Assembly (NCBI RefSeq): GCF_019443105.1
Contig: NZ_JAHZIJ010000023.1
Coordinates: 1-64,000 of the forward strand
Origin: Paenibacillus oenotherae
Lineage (GTDB): Bacteria; Bacillota; Bacilli; Paenibacillales; Paenibacillaceae
Direction: 5' to 3'
DNA length: 64,000 bases
The notes under the pieces are model-generated. The model was not told the DNA's origin, made no database searches, and was given only the letters and a program-made list of their open reading frames with translations. Below are positions 8,255 to 17,296 of this stretch, piece after piece (position 1 is the stretch's first letter; every line of letters begins with the position of its first letter). The position numbers and the translations under genes were made by a program.

Positions 8255-8998
8255 ATGGAGCATTGGATTCTTGTTCTTATCATTATTTTAATATCAGGTG
8301 CAATTGGGGGGATCGTTAATTATTTGCTGGTGGAAAGAGTAGGCGTATTATTTCTGAGGGACAGGGAGTTCTACAAATCAATCTTTATTGGATTGGCGGC
8401 TGCCTTGCTTGTACCGTTATTTCTGAATACAATATCAAGCAATCTCATCAGAGATAGTGAAACGGATATCTACAAAATATTTGTTATCTCAGGCTTTTGT
8501 CTTATCGCCTCCATCTATTCCAAAAGCTTCATCCAAACCTTATCAGATAAGGTGATCAGGCAATTAGATGAGGTTCAACAAAAGGTTAAGAATGTTGAGA
8601 AGGATGTCAATGCAATTGCAGATAGTGAAACGGAGGATGGCTCTGGAGGCAAACATAATGACATTATGGTTTCCCATTCATTGGATGAGCATCTGCCTCA
8701 ATTGAAGGCTTCATTCAGAGAAAATGACACCGATAAAATTAAGATCCTCCGATCCCTGGCGGAAGGGAATTATACCTTTCGATCTCTGCAAGGAATGAGC
8801 AAGGAGACGGGGATAAATGAACGGGAAATCAACATCGCTATTAATGAATTATCTGCGTTAGGTTATATAGATCAATCCATGAGAGGCAGTGGTATAAGAT
8901 TCTATATTACCAGGCCAGGTCGGGAGCATCTTGCTTGGTATAACGGGACCTCCTATGCCCACCTGCTCGAAAAGAACGGGGATATCAAGGGGGCGTAA
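8255..8998 (+). CDS. Membrane protein with C-terminal winged-helix domain
   Basis: A 247-residue protein with about three N-terminal hydrophobic helices (residues 5-27, 45-65, 80-97), a charged, probably coiled-coil linker (about 100-125), and a soluble C-terminal part whose pattern (DKIKILRSLAEGNYTFRSL… then …INIAINELSALGYID…) reads as a winged helix-turn-helix. The three-TM part resembles the membrane module found beside prokaryotic YEATS-like domains; that comparison is from memory and tentative. The ATG at 8255 has AAGGAGA 7 bp upstream. It lies 90 bp after the signal-peptidase-like gene and may be co-transcribed with it. Confidence 0.6.
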   Translation: MEHWILVLIIILISGAIGGIVNYLLVERVGVLFLRDREFYKSIFIGLAAALLVPLFLNTISSNLIRDSETDIYKIFVISGFCLIASIYSKSFIQTLSDKVIRQLDEVQQKVKNVEKDVNAIADSETEDGSGGKHNDIMVSHSLDEHLPQLKASFRENDTDKIKILRSLAEGNYTFRSLQGMSKETGINEREINIAINELSALGYIDQSMRGSGIRFYITRPGREHLAWYNGTSYAHLLEKNGDIKGA

Positions 8999-9053
8999 GG
9001 AATCTGCCGCGATCGTCCCCGTCCCAAAAGAGCTGCTTCTTGTGCAGACCCCG

Positions 9054-9869
9054 TCACAGCGGGGCCCATTGGGCGCGTGTCCAGGCCAGTTGCATGCCAA
9101 TTCGCTCCATATTGTGCTGGCTTGTGCTGCCGAACCCGGCTTGTGCGACAACAAGCTCACAGCCGATTTCATGCGCCTCATACATCCGCTGCTGGAGCAG
9201 AGCCGTTTGCAGCCCATGTCTTCGGCGTTCAGGCAGTGTTGCCGCCAGCGTGCAGGATGCGATGCCGCCGCCACTGCTATGCATGACAGCCACAGCAGAC
9301 GGGACGTCGTTCCATAATGCCATATACAGGCTCCAGCCGGGTCTGTTCAGCAAGCCGATGTTATTGTTCACGAAGTGATGCTTATGCTCGGCCGACATCC
9401 CGGCGCCAACACAATGTATTCCCGCGTAGAGGTCAAAATCCTGTTCATTATCAATCTTGCGGATGGTTATAGGAGCGGGCAAGGAGGGCCTTTCCTCAGC
9501 CGGGCGTCCAACAAGGACGGAATGAAACCCGGCTTGGTACAAACCGTGCTCCGCCAATGCCCTGAGCATGCCGGGACTGCTTCCGGCAGGATTGATATCG
9601 AGCTGGAAGCTGCGCTCCCGTTCCCGATAGAATGCAAGAATGGCTTCCAGATGGCCAACATCCTCGCAGGAGAATCCCTTCACAGAATTGAATAGGGGCC
9701 AGGGCATCGTTCGAATGTAAAAGGCAGTTGCTTGGCCAAACCGCTTCATCTCGACGCCTTCGGGATTGCCGTTTCGTTCGCCGATCGAGCTGATTCGCGA
9801 GGTGAAATAGTCGATTTCGGACTGCTGTATCCGCTGTGCCAGTTCCCCGTTGATAACAGGCAATTTCAA
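9054..9869 (-). CDS. GNAT-family N-acetyltransferase
   Basis: About 271 residues. The C-terminal half carries the acetyl-CoA-binding GNAT pattern ('LAATLPERRRHGLQTALLQQRMYEAHEIG', with the R-x-x-G loop, then 'STSQHNMERIGMQ' of the last strand-helix). The N-terminal half is a divergent lobe seen in two-domain members. It should transfer an acetyl group from acetyl-CoA to an unknown amine. I prefer the TTG start at 9869 because TGGAGTG lies about 6-7 bp upstream; an in-frame ATG at 9920 has no RBS. It is monocistronic on the minus strand. Confidence 0.72.
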   Translation of the reverse strand: MKLPVINGELAQRIQQSEIDYFTSRISSIGERNGNPEGVEMKRFGQATAFYIRTMPWPLFNSVKGFSCEDVGHLEAILAFYRERERSFQLDINPAGSSPGMLRALAEHGLYQAGFHSVLVGRPAEERPSLPAPITIRKIDNEQDFDLYAGIHCVGAGMSAEHKHHFVNNNIGLLNRPGWSLYMALWNDVPSAVAVMHSSGGGIASCTLAATLPERRRHGLQTALLQQRMYEAHEIGCELVVAQAGFGSTSQHNMERIGMQLAWTRAQWAPL

Positions 9870-10051
9870 TATGAACACTCCATTCCATAGTAGAGCCGTT
9901 TTGTAATGTAAAAGTATCATAGCTAGAACCTAATTGTAAAATAATAGTTTAAATGGATGATGAGAGAACTGATGCTGCGAGGCGGATTGCTGTCACATGA
10001 AAGGCGAGATATTCGATTATTCGCGGACGCTATGTTCAGTTCGATAGAGTA

Positions 10052-10684
10052 TCATTTGCGATAGAGCATACAATAGACTGGGACGTCATGAAGCTGTGTT
10101 TCCCGATGCAGAAGAAATCCGTTCTTGCGGTACCAAGCGACATTTTCTTTGTTTTCCGTATCGAGCAGGATGCCTTGCGATAGCTGATCCGCATTTGCCG
10201 CATGCAATAGGTGTAGCAGCAGCGTACCGCCGATGCCCTTTCCTTGCGCCTCAGGTTCTACGCCAATCATAATGAGGTAGTGATGCGGCACAGAGGGAGC
10301 AGCAGATCGCGTGATTCGCATGTAGGCGTTAAGGAGGCCCAAAGGTGGGGAGGATATGCGAAATAGCAAAGGAACCAGCCTGCCGATCAACAGCAAACCG
10401 CCGATCACATTCATAAGCTTGCTTGCAGATGGCTTCTCTACGACGTATGCGCCGAGCAGTCTTTCATGCTCAAACACGCCCACTATCTCTTCATGGAGCA
10501 TGAAGCTGCTGTCAAATATAAAAGAGAGAAAGGCTGTCATCCGGCTGTTTGCTTTGCGATCCACTTCTGAATCTCCGAAAATATACAGGAATAAAGGATC
10601 ACGGGCAAATGCCCTGCTCATCAACCCCACGAATAGAGGCTTGTCATTCTTCGTTAGCTTGGCCGTTCTGTATGGGGCAGTCAT
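10052..10684 (-). CDS. GNAT-family N-acetyltransferase
   Basis: A 210-residue acetyltransferase with the motif A loop 'GVEPEAQGKGIGGTLLLHLLHAA' (Q-x-x-G-x-G for the pyrophosphate of acetyl-CoA) and the terminal 'NVAWYRKNGFLLHRE' block. Its ATG at 10684 overlaps the stop of the upstream membrane-protein gene in an ATGA arrangement, so the two are translationally coupled. The pair is divergent from a TetR regulator at 11431 across a palindrome, suggesting induction by that regulator's ligand. Substrate unknown. Confidence 0.83.
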   Translation of the reverse strand: MTAPYRTAKLTKNDKPLFVGLMSRAFARDPLFLYIFGDSEVDRKANSRMTAFLSFIFDSSFMLHEEIVGVFEHERLLGAYVVEKPSASKLMNVIGGLLLIGRLVPLLFRISSPPLGLLNAYMRITRSAAPSVPHHYLIMIGVEPEAQGKGIGGTLLLHLLHAANADQLSQGILLDTENKENVAWYRKNGFLLHRETQLHDVPVYCMLYRK

Positions 10685-11250
10685 GCTTTGTCACCGGAGA
10701 TTTTTATTGCTGTACCGTAATGGTCAACTGCGAAGCTGTAGGACACCTTGAGCATGAATAATAGGAAGGTTATTAGCATATAGGGCTGAATATCCGGCAG
10801 CATCGGTATAGAGCCAAGGCCCGCGGAGAGGAGCAAGCCAGCAACGAATCGCTGCGAGTGCTTGCCGTGAAGAGCATTGACGATGAATGCTGCACTAATC
10901 GTATACGCCCACACCGCTACCGAGTACCAAATATCTGCCTGCAGCAAAAGTGCGACAAGAATCACATGGAAATGTATCGCAATGAATACGATTCGGTTCT
11001 TATCGCGTGCTGCATAAAAGTTGCTGGTCGATGCCGTAAAGTTTGCTGCACAGCCGGAAAATATATCGAACATGAGCAGTAAGGCCAAGCTGCTGCGCCA
11101 GACCGGCACATTGTCGGCAAGCTCAGGGAATGCCAAATACAATGCAGCCGTCAGAAGTCCGCCGAATAGCAATATCGCCACAATCGCGCCGATGCTCTGT
11201 CTTTCACCGAATACATCATGCAAAAATGAAGGGATGAGTCTCTGTTTCAT
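10681..11250 (-). CDS. Small integral membrane protein of unknown function
   Basis: A 189-residue protein with about five or six hydrophobic helices. No family motif is recognised. The conserved-looking polar 'SNFYAARDKNRIVFIAIHFHVILVA' turn between helices contains two His. First gene of a two-gene unit with the acetyltransferase (4-bp overlap) and divergent from the TetR gene. Likely repressed by that regulator through the inverted repeat at 11300-11335. Confidence 0.7.
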   Translation of the reverse strand: MKQRLIPSFLHDVFGERQSIGAIVAILLFGGLLTAALYLAFPELADNVPVWRSSLALLLMFDIFSGCAANFTASTSNFYAARDKNRIVFIAIHFHVILVALLLQADIWYSVAVWAYTISAAFIVNALHGKHSQRFVAGLLLSAGLGSIPMLPDIQPYMLITFLLFMLKVSYSFAVDHYGTAIKISGDKA

Positions 11251-11299
11251 TCACATTCACTCCTGTCGTTGATTTAATTGCATAAGTGATGGCGGGGGA

Positions 11300-11335
11300 A
11301 GTTTTGTAGTTATTTTGTTGATTTACTACAAAACT
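11300..11335. promoter_or_regulatory. Perfect 11-bp inverted repeat, candidate TetR operator
   Basis: AGTTTTGTAGT (11300-11310) and ACTACAAAACT (11325-11335) are perfect reverse complements separated by 14 bp. They lie between the divergent TetR gene and the membrane protein/acetyltransferase pair. A related ACTACAAG half-site occurs nearer the TetR start, at about 11411. Location and symmetry fit an autoregulated TetR-type operator. Confidence 0.65.
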
Positions 11336-11430
11336 ATTATAGAATTGTAAGAATGGAATTGCAATAGATTTGTACTCAAATTGTTGTAATACTCTAAAAC
11401 TTGGGCTACACTACAAGTGAGGTGGAGAAG

Positions 11431-12027
11431 ATGAACGGTTTTGAACGACGGAAGCAGAAGAAGATTGAGCAAATATACAGCAAGGCCTTTCAGCTTTTTG
11501 CTGAGCATGGCTTTCAGAGGGTTAGTGTGAACGAGATCGCCCAGCAGGCGAAGGTGTCTCCGGCGACCATCTATAATTATTTCGGAACGAAAGAGCAGCT
11601 CTATGCCGATATGCTAATAGACTGGATGGACAGGCAGTTGGAGCATTACGAGGGTATTCTTGATTCGGAGCGTTCTTTTCCTGAGAAGGCCAGGGAGATT
11701 ATGCTGCATGAGGTCAGCAATTTGAAGATCCTGTCGGATGAGTTTCAACAAGTCCCATCCTCCGATCGAAGCGGTTTGATGGGGATGATCGAGAGCTACA
11801 GCGAGCAAAAGATCAGGGGATTTTTCATGAAATTTGTTGCCGCCGGGAAGCACGAGGGCTATATCCGGGAGGATCTGACCGAAGAGATGATGCTGCTCTA
11901 TTTCAATATGTACAAAAATGAGCTGGGCCGCTACTGGGAGTCGTCGGAACAGGAACCCGAAAACCGGAATATTGATCATTTGATGGAGTTGTTTTTTTAT
12001 GGGTTGGTTGGCGGGGGAGGGGGATAG
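11431..12027 (+). CDS. TetR/AcrR-family transcriptional regulator
   Basis: A 198-residue repressor. The N-terminal helix-turn-helix is clear (residues about 8-55: 'KIEQIYSKAFQLFAEHG', 'SVNEIAQQAKVSPATIYNYFGTKEQLYADML'). The C-terminal ligand-binding region is divergent. I chose the ATG at 11431 because AGGTGGAG lies directly upstream; the TTG at 11401 has none. It is divergently transcribed from the 10681-11250/10052-10684 pair with a perfect palindrome between, the usual layout for a local ligand-responsive repressor. Confidence 0.9.
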   Translation: MNGFERRKQKKIEQIYSKAFQLFAEHGFQRVSVNEIAQQAKVSPATIYNYFGTKEQLYADMLIDWMDRQLEHYEGILDSERSFPEKAREIMLHEVSNLKILSDEFQQVPSSDRSGLMGMIESYSEQKIRGFFMKFVAAGKHEGYIREDLTEEMMLLYFNMYKNELGRYWESSEQEPENRNIDHLMELFFYGLVGGGGG

Positions 12028-12249
12028 GGATAGTTGTTTTGGATTTATTTGGGAGCCGCGGCCGAAGGGCACAAGAGTATTGCTCTCTATCTTCAGAAGA
12101 AATTGGCTGCCATGAATTTTTTAGAACATCAATTAGCTTCGTAATACTTATGCCATGTTCCGATATTGCAACATCAGCTAATAATAGAGCATATGAACCC
12201 GAATTCTGACAGAAGTCAGAAATAACGTTTATGGAAAGCTGGTGTATTA

Positions 12250-13443
12250 ATGACTTCTCCAGGCAACACGCACCAAACCATTAAAAAGAAAGAACAATGC
12301 CCGTGTGGTTCAGGAAGACAATATCGTAACTGTTGCAAGAAGAAAGATTTTTTATTGTACAGGAAAGATGGAAAAGTTTTTAAAAAAATACCTCTCGTGA
12401 AAGAATTATCAGATGAACTGAAAAATCAAAAAGTATTGTTTAAAGAAATTTATGGTCGCGAAGTAGGAGAGCACGATTTCATATTCTTCGGTATTTATAA
12501 CGACAAACGTAATTTCGATAAATTTACCGTAAAGTTTTTGCGTGATGCGGGTTTCCCCGAGGAATTTATTTATGCATATACCCAAACAGGGTTAATCCCA
12601 ACAGAATTCAATACGGGTTTAATCTCCGATACCGAATTAGAGGAATTTACCATGTATGTCGAGGAGTATCGGGAGAGTATTCAAGAAGCTCCAGCCTCTA
12701 ATAAAGTTAATATCCTCATGTATATAGAATTTTCAAATCACTTTTTGAATGAAGTATTCGACAAGCTATTTTCTTATTTGATGTATTCATATAATTATTT
12801 TATTAGAACTCATCTGGAAGAGAGGCAGGATTTTTTTAACTACAGTGTCCAATCTTATTTGGATTTCGGCGGATTATGCGCAATCAAAACGCTCAAAAAT
12901 TTGGAATCGATAGGACAATTAATAGAATACGAACTCGAAGAAAATATTCTTGCGACAACAAGGTTTGTTTTCGAAAGTTACTTATATTTGGTTATGTTGA
13001 ATCAAGACAAAAGTTTCTTTCAGAAACATATATTAAATAATTCGAAATCAAACAGACTAACAATAAAGTCCATGTCGGAACGTAGCATGTTTGATCAAGA
13101 TAAGAAATTGTATGAATTATTTTTCAAAACTTCATCAAAATATGTACATCTGGATGTACTAACCGCTCAAAGTTATTTTAAAGTAAGCCATCCTTTTGAA
13201 GAAGTGAACCGATCATTGGTAGCCTCGATAATAGGAACTGCTTTTTCAATATTAACCTTAGAGCAAATCTCCATTTTGGAAGGAAACAATCCGCAATTTA
13301 AGCAGGATATTCGCTATATGACTCAAAATGCAAAACAGGATCTAATAAAATGTTTTGAAGTCATTAAATCCGATGCGTCTCCTCAAGACGAAATGTATTC
13401 GACAATGATATCCAGATTGCGCGAGAATAAAACGAAAGAATAG
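12250..13443 (+). CDS. SEC-C motif protein with DUF5677-like C-terminal region
   Basis: A 397-residue protein. Residues 16-30 form a SEC-C zinc-binding motif (CPCGSGRQYRNCC, a C-x-C-x8-C-C metal site). The rest is a mostly helical region without a catalytic motif I can name; its late part ('FFKTSSKYVHLDVLTAQSY') recalls DUF5677 proteins, which often pair with SEC-C. The gene is markedly AT-rich compared with neighbours and sits in an AT-rich interval (about 12.06-13.95 kb), suggesting acquisition by transfer. Function is not known; SEC-C proteins of this type occur scattered in accessory regions. Confidence 0.72.
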   Translation: MTSPGNTHQTIKKKEQCPCGSGRQYRNCCKKKDFLLYRKDGKVFKKIPLVKELSDELKNQKVLFKEIYGREVGEHDFIFFGIYNDKRNFDKFTVKFLRDAGFPEEFIYAYTQTGLIPTEFNTGLISDTELEEFTMYVEEYRESIQEAPASNKVNILMYIEFSNHFLNEVFDKLFSYLMYSYNYFIRTHLEERQDFFNYSVQSYLDFGGLCAIKTLKNLESIGQLIEYELEENILATTRFVFESYLYLVMLNQDKSFFQKHILNNSKSNRLTIKSMSERSMFDQDKKLYELFFKTSSKYVHLDVLTAQSYFKVSHPFEEVNRSLVASIIGTAFSILTLEQISILEGNNPQFKQDIRYMTQNAKQDLIKCFEVIKSDASPQDEMYSTMISRLRENKTKE

Positions 13444-13666
13444 GAATCTATGCTGTTCATTGGCTTCATTTATTATTCTTTCGATAGGTAATTACATTGA
13501 TGGACTCTGACCCAGATAAGAAATAGCGATATTTTGCGAGAGTCCGCATTTTTGTCGAAATCAATACTGCCAAAAGCATTCTCCAAAAATAGGATGAAAG
13601 AAGAATAGATACTGATGTTTATATAGATATTTTTGAAGTAAGTAGAGGTTTTAATTGTGTCAATAA
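13444..13666. other. AT-rich intergenic stretch
   Basis: AT-rich DNA after the SEC-C gene with short, stop-interrupted reading frames. One 40-codon stretch (about 13585-13717) is protein-like but has no start. I see no gene; it may be part of a decayed insertion together with the next feature. Confidence 0.4.
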
Positions 13667-13912
13667 GTATGTGATCGCCCTCATTTTATACAATTTTTTT
13701 ATTATCCGTGTCCCTTAGTCTGCTCTAACGGAAGCACTGAGAACGACACCCTCGAGAACGCTCGTAAATGGATTAAGAAAGGCCTTCCGATTAATAATTG
13801 GGAAACGCTCAACGGGATTAAACGAAGTTTGGAATTGGGACTAATACGCACAAATAAATTTAAGGGCCAAGTTATACGTTTCCATGACACCCGCCGTCTA
13901 ATTTTGTGTTAA
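13667..13912 (+). pseudogene. Open frame without start codon, possible gene remnant
   Basis: The frame is open for 81 codons from a stop at 13664-13666 to the TAA at 13910-13912. Its C-terminal half is protein-like (TLENARKWIKKGLPINNWE, then LELGLIRTNKFKGQ), but there is no in-frame ATG, GTG or TTG with a ribosome binding site. I read it as the decayed 3' end of a gene lying within the AT-rich island. The family is not recognised. Confidence 0.35.
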
Positions 13913-13958
13913 ATTAAAATAGATAATTACGAGCTTTGCTGTTAAGGAGCTGAACACA

Positions 13959-14603
13959 ATGTCTGGAACACAAATTTTGTTAATTGGTGATGATCAGTCG
14001 GGAGGTTGGCATCCACTTCAACCAGTGCGGGAAGAGCTGGAAAAGATCCTGAAAGAAAAATTCCAATTGACCGTAACAAACAATTACGATGACTTATCGA
14101 CTCTCGATACCAGTAAGTTTGCAGCCTGTATCTCTTATGCGGATATCGGGACTCGGAATGTTACTCTGACATCGGAGCAAGTATCCGGCCTGCTGAAATT
14201 CATTGCAGACGGGGGCGGCCTGCTTGCCATTCATAACGGCATTTCATTGGCACGCAGCTACGAGCTGCTGCAAGTAATCGGTGCCAAATTTGTAGCTCAT
14301 CCACCTTTTCAACCGCTTCATTTTTATCGAGTAATGAATGAGCATCCATTGCTTGAAGGAGTGGAGGATTTTACAGTCGATGAGGAGCCGTATCAGTTTG
14401 AATTCGATAGTTTCACACCCCGTACTGTATTCCTTGAATACGAATATAACGGAAAGAGATGGCCCTCTGCGTGGGAACACAAGTATGGTTTAGGTAAGGT
14501 CGTCTACTTGCATCCGGGCCACACGGAAGATTCTTTCAAGCCGGAAGCTATCCAACGGCTTATTCTAAATAGTGTTAGCTGGATAGCCGGCCTGGATTTC
14601 TAA
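13959..14603 (+). CDS. ThuA-like domain protein
   Basis: A 214-residue protein of the ThuA-like (class I glutamine amidotransferase-like, trehalose-utilisation) family. It shows 'FIADGGGLLAIHNGIS' in place of the nucleophile-elbow region and 'LGKVVYLHPGHTEDSF' near the C-terminus, both characteristic. The family is linked to sugar metabolism (3-keto-sugar pathways in some bacteria), but there are no sugar genes beside it here. RBS AAGGAG lies about 10 bp upstream of ATG 13959. The gene converges on the MscS channel gene; the two ORFs overlap by 4 bp at their 3' ends. Confidence 0.82.
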   Translation: MSGTQILLIGDDQSGGWHPLQPVREELEKILKEKFQLTVTNNYDDLSTLDTSKFAACISYADIGTRNVTLTSEQVSGLLKFIADGGGLLAIHNGISLARSYELLQVIGAKFVAHPPFQPLHFYRVMNEHPLLEGVEDFTVDEEPYQFEFDSFTPRTVFLEYEYNGKRWPSAWEHKYGLGKVVYLHPGHTEDSFKPEAIQRLILNSVSWIAGLDF

Positions 14604-15862
14604 TAGCGGGAATCCGGTTGCCCATTAACCTCCGCCCGGAGCATACTTTTCATGTCATACCCGGACGGGTTCTGGAAGACGCGAAGGCCGAACTCCGGAG
14701 CTACGGCGAGGATATGGTCGAAAATATCGGACTGTACCCTTTCATATACGCTCCAGTCAATGTCGTTCGTGAACGCATAGATTTCCAGAGGAAGGCCTGT
14801 CTCCCCGGGAGCCAGCTGCCGGACGATGAGCGTCATGTCTTGATGAATATTCGGATGATGCTGAAGATAACGCATGACATAGGCGCGGAACACGCCGATA
14901 TTGGTCATGGCCCGGCCGTTGACCACAACCGATCGATCAATGTCGTTCTCCCGGTTATACGCCTGGATCTCTTCCTCCTTCTCCTGCACATAATCACGGA
15001 GATATTGGATTTTCTTGAACTTCTCGATCATATCGGGACTGCAGAAGCCCACACTGCTCATATCGATGAAGACGGAGCGTTTGATTCGCCGTCCCCCGGA
15101 AATTTGCATGCCCCTCCAGTTTTTGAATGAATCCGAAATTAGCGCGTATGTCGGGATGGTCGTGATCGTCTTATCCCAATTTTGTACCTTGACCGTATTC
15201 AAGGAAATATCGGTGATGTTTCCGTCCGCGCCGTATTTGGGCATCTCGATCCAGTCGCCGACCCGGACCATATCGTTGGAGGTCAGCTGAACGCCCGCGA
15301 CGAGACCGAGGAGCGAATCTTTGAAAATCAACAGCATCACGGCCGACATGGCGCCGATCCCGCTGAGAAGAATAAGCGGACTCTCGCCGATAACCCGGGA
15401 GATGACGAGAATTGCGCCGATGATGAATATGAAAATTTTGACGACCTGTATGTAGCCCCGGATCGGCCTGCTTTTGGAGATTTCGAACGTCGTGTAGATG
15501 TCGTTTACTGCATTCAGCAAGGCATCCAGAATCAGCAGCGCGACGATGATCAGATAGATGACGACACCTTGCTCAATCAGACGCTGATATTCAGGAAAGC
15601 TATAAGAGAACGAGTAAATGATCAGAGCAGGAATGATATGGGAGAGCTTCTGGATCACCTTTCGCTCCATAATGTAGCTGCCCCACTGGAACCGCTTGTT
15701 CCGAATGTAAGAAGAGACGATCTTCAGCACGATCTTCTTGGTCACATAGTTGGCCAGAATGGTCAGCGCTCCGACTCCGATGATGAGAATAATAGTAGCC
15801 ATATAGACGGCGGTGCTATCCTTAATGCCCAGATCAGCAAGCAGATCCTTGATGTAATTCAT
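14600..15862 (-). CDS. Mechanosensitive channel, MscS/YbdG family
   Basis: About 420 residues with five predicted N-terminal helices followed by the MscS pore and beta domain: 'GIGAMSAVMLLIFKDSLLGLVAGVQL' is the TM3/pore-lining region and 'VRVGDWIEMPKYGADGNITDISLNTVKVQNWDKT' the beta-domain core. The large YbdG-type insertion and C-terminal domain ('RSVVVNGRAMTNIGVFRAYV') match the MscM/YbdG branch, which opens at moderate tension during osmotic downshock. I prefer the ATG at 15862, preceded by a strong GAGGAGGAAGG; an upstream in-frame TTG at 15964 lacks an RBS. Confidence 0.88.
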   Translation of the reverse strand: MNYIKDLLADLGIKDSTAVYMATIILIIGVGALTILANYVTKKIVLKIVSSYIRNKRFQWGSYIMERKVIQKLSHIIPALIIYSFSYSFPEYQRLIEQGVVIYLIIVALLILDALLNAVNDIYTTFEISKSRPIRGYIQVVKIFIFIIGAILVISRVIGESPLILLSGIGAMSAVMLLIFKDSLLGLVAGVQLTSNDMVRVGDWIEMPKYGADGNITDISLNTVKVQNWDKTITTIPTYALISDSFKNWRGMQISGGRRIKRSVFIDMSSVGFCSPDMIEKFKKIQYLRDYVQEKEEEIQAYNRENDIDRSVVVNGRAMTNIGVFRAYVMRYLQHHPNIHQDMTLIVRQLAPGETGLPLEIYAFTNDIDWSVYERVQSDIFDHILAVAPEFGLRVFQNPSGYDMKSMLRAEVNGQPDSRY

Positions 15863-16101
15863 ACCTTCCTCCTCAATAAAAGCAAGGCTCTCCAGATGCG
15901 CATCGATCGATACGGTTAAGGGAGCTTTTATGACGATGTTATCGAAAGGCGCCTCCAACGTCAACTGTGAGGATAACCCAGGATCGGGATGATCATGCCG
16001 AGATGGTTCAGTGCAGGGGGAGTAGAATGAAAGACAAAAGGCCTTCCCGCATGGGATTGGCCCTATAACTGTGTTTAAGTGTAGCTAATAAATGCCTTAT
16101 A

Positions 16102-16923
16102 CTATAGCTCAATCGTATGTGGCCTAACATCAGGATCATGATTTGCGATTACTTCCACGCAGTTTGGACGCAGGCTCATTTCTTTAACCCACTGCAGTGA
16201 TTCAAGGGCTTGCCGCTTACTAACGGTAAATCCGGGAAGTATCATGCTCTCCCATGACTTCTTTGCATAGCCAGTATCGGCTGCCAGGAGCACAAATTTG
16301 CCGTTTCTTTGGATAAGGGTTGAGGTCAAGCCTTTCGAATGCCCTGGTGTATGGACGAAAAGTACAGATCCATCACCGAACAGATCAAAGGCCTTTTGTT
16401 GAGGGCCAAATTCTGAGTCTTCCAGCGCAAATGTACGGACCGGAACCCCTTCCCACATATGCCGAAGGTAGCGGATACCGCCCTTTGATGCAGCCTGCCA
16501 TTCCAAATCACTGGTCAAAATACGTTTAGCCTCGCTTACTAATTTCAGGCCGCTGGCATGATCGATATCCATATGGCTTAATACGACGTAATCCAGCTCC
16601 TTTGCTGTTATTCCTCTCTCAAGCAGTTGCTCATTGATAGCTTTCGCTTCAGGGAGAATGGCTTTACTGGCTTTGAAGCCCAGTCGTCCCATATATTTGA
16701 CTTGATCTCCACGCAGATCGGTATGCCATCCGGTATCAATTAAGACGAGCCCTTTAGGGTGCTCAATCAGATAAGCCGAAACGGGGACAACAACCTGGTG
16801 CTTTTTTGAACGAAAGATACCAGCGGCAGCAACAGGATTAAGGGTATTCTGTCTGAATGGCACAGCAATATCAACCTGCACATGGCCACAGTGTAAAATA
16901 TGCACTTTAATTGAATCTGACAT
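16102..16923 (-). CDS. Metallo-beta-lactamase-fold hydrolase, N-acyl-homoserine-lactonase-like
   Basis: A 273-residue MBL-fold enzyme. The metal-binding signature reads SHMDIDHASGL (the H-x-[HD]-x-D-H motif with Asp in the third position), followed by 'VHTPGHSKGL' for the next His ligand and a late 'ANHDPDV' His. The N-terminal 'VPVSAYLIEHPKGLVLIDTGW' is typical of the AHL-lactonase-like subfamily. It may hydrolyse a lactone or related ester, but quorum quenching is not proven from sequence. Its start is 1 bp from the stop of the ArsR-type regulator, so the two form an operon controlled by that regulator. Confidence 0.82.
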   Translation of the reverse strand: MSDSIKVHILHCGHVQVDIAVPFRQNTLNPVAAAGIFRSKKHQVVVPVSAYLIEHPKGLVLIDTGWHTDLRGDQVKYMGRLGFKASKAILPEAKAINEQLLERGITAKELDYVVLSHMDIDHASGLKLVSEAKRILTSDLEWQAASKGGIRYLRHMWEGVPVRTFALEDSEFGPQQKAFDLFGDGSVLFVHTPGHSKGLTSTLIQRNGKFVLLAADTGYAKKSWESMILPGFTVSKRQALESLQWVKEMSLRPNCVEVIANHDPDVRPHTIEL

Positions 16924-16924
16924 G

Positions 16925-17296
16925 TTATACCCCGTCCTCTTCTGATGGCTGTTTTTGAATGTCCGTTATACATGCTTCAATGTTATCAAACATTTTTTTG
17001 AGCTTAAAAATATCGCTCTTAATAACATCCAGGTAATAATAATTTTTTGTTCCCTCTTTGCTAAATCCAATCAAATTCGCATCTTTTAAAATTTTCAAGT
17101 GATGGGACACAGCTGGACGGGATAGATTTGTCCTTTTTGTAAGCTCGCCAACACGGATACCCCTTTCACAGTCACTTACACTCTCCATAAGTGCAATGAT
17201 GATGGATTGGCGTGTTTCATCCCCAATTGCTGTTAAAGCTTTTTTACATTCACTGAATTCATCAGCCAACTTTTTCAATCGTTTTTGTTTATCCAT
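16925..17296 (-). CDS. ArsR-family transcriptional regulator
   Basis: A 123-residue winged-helix repressor ('GDETRQSIIIALMES', 'IRVGELTKRTNLSRPAVSHHLKILKDANLIGFSKEGTKNYYYLD'). The ArsR metal site C-V-C in helix 3 is absent, so it probably senses something other than metals. A TGGTTTA-N6-TAAACCA palindrome lies 20-39 bp upstream of its start (17316-17335), which suggests autoregulation of this two-gene operon with the MBL hydrolase. Confidence 0.86.
   Translation of the reverse strand: MDKQKRLKKLADEFSECKKALTAIGDETRQSIIIALMESVSDCERGIRVGELTKRTNLSRPAVSHHLKILKDANLIGFSKEGTKNYYYLDVIKSDIFKLKKMFDNIEACITDIQKQPSEEDGV

Noticed and set aside
15182-15919. 245-codon ORF antisense to the MscS gene
   Set aside because: Shadow of the channel gene; the translation is polar and without a recognisable domain.
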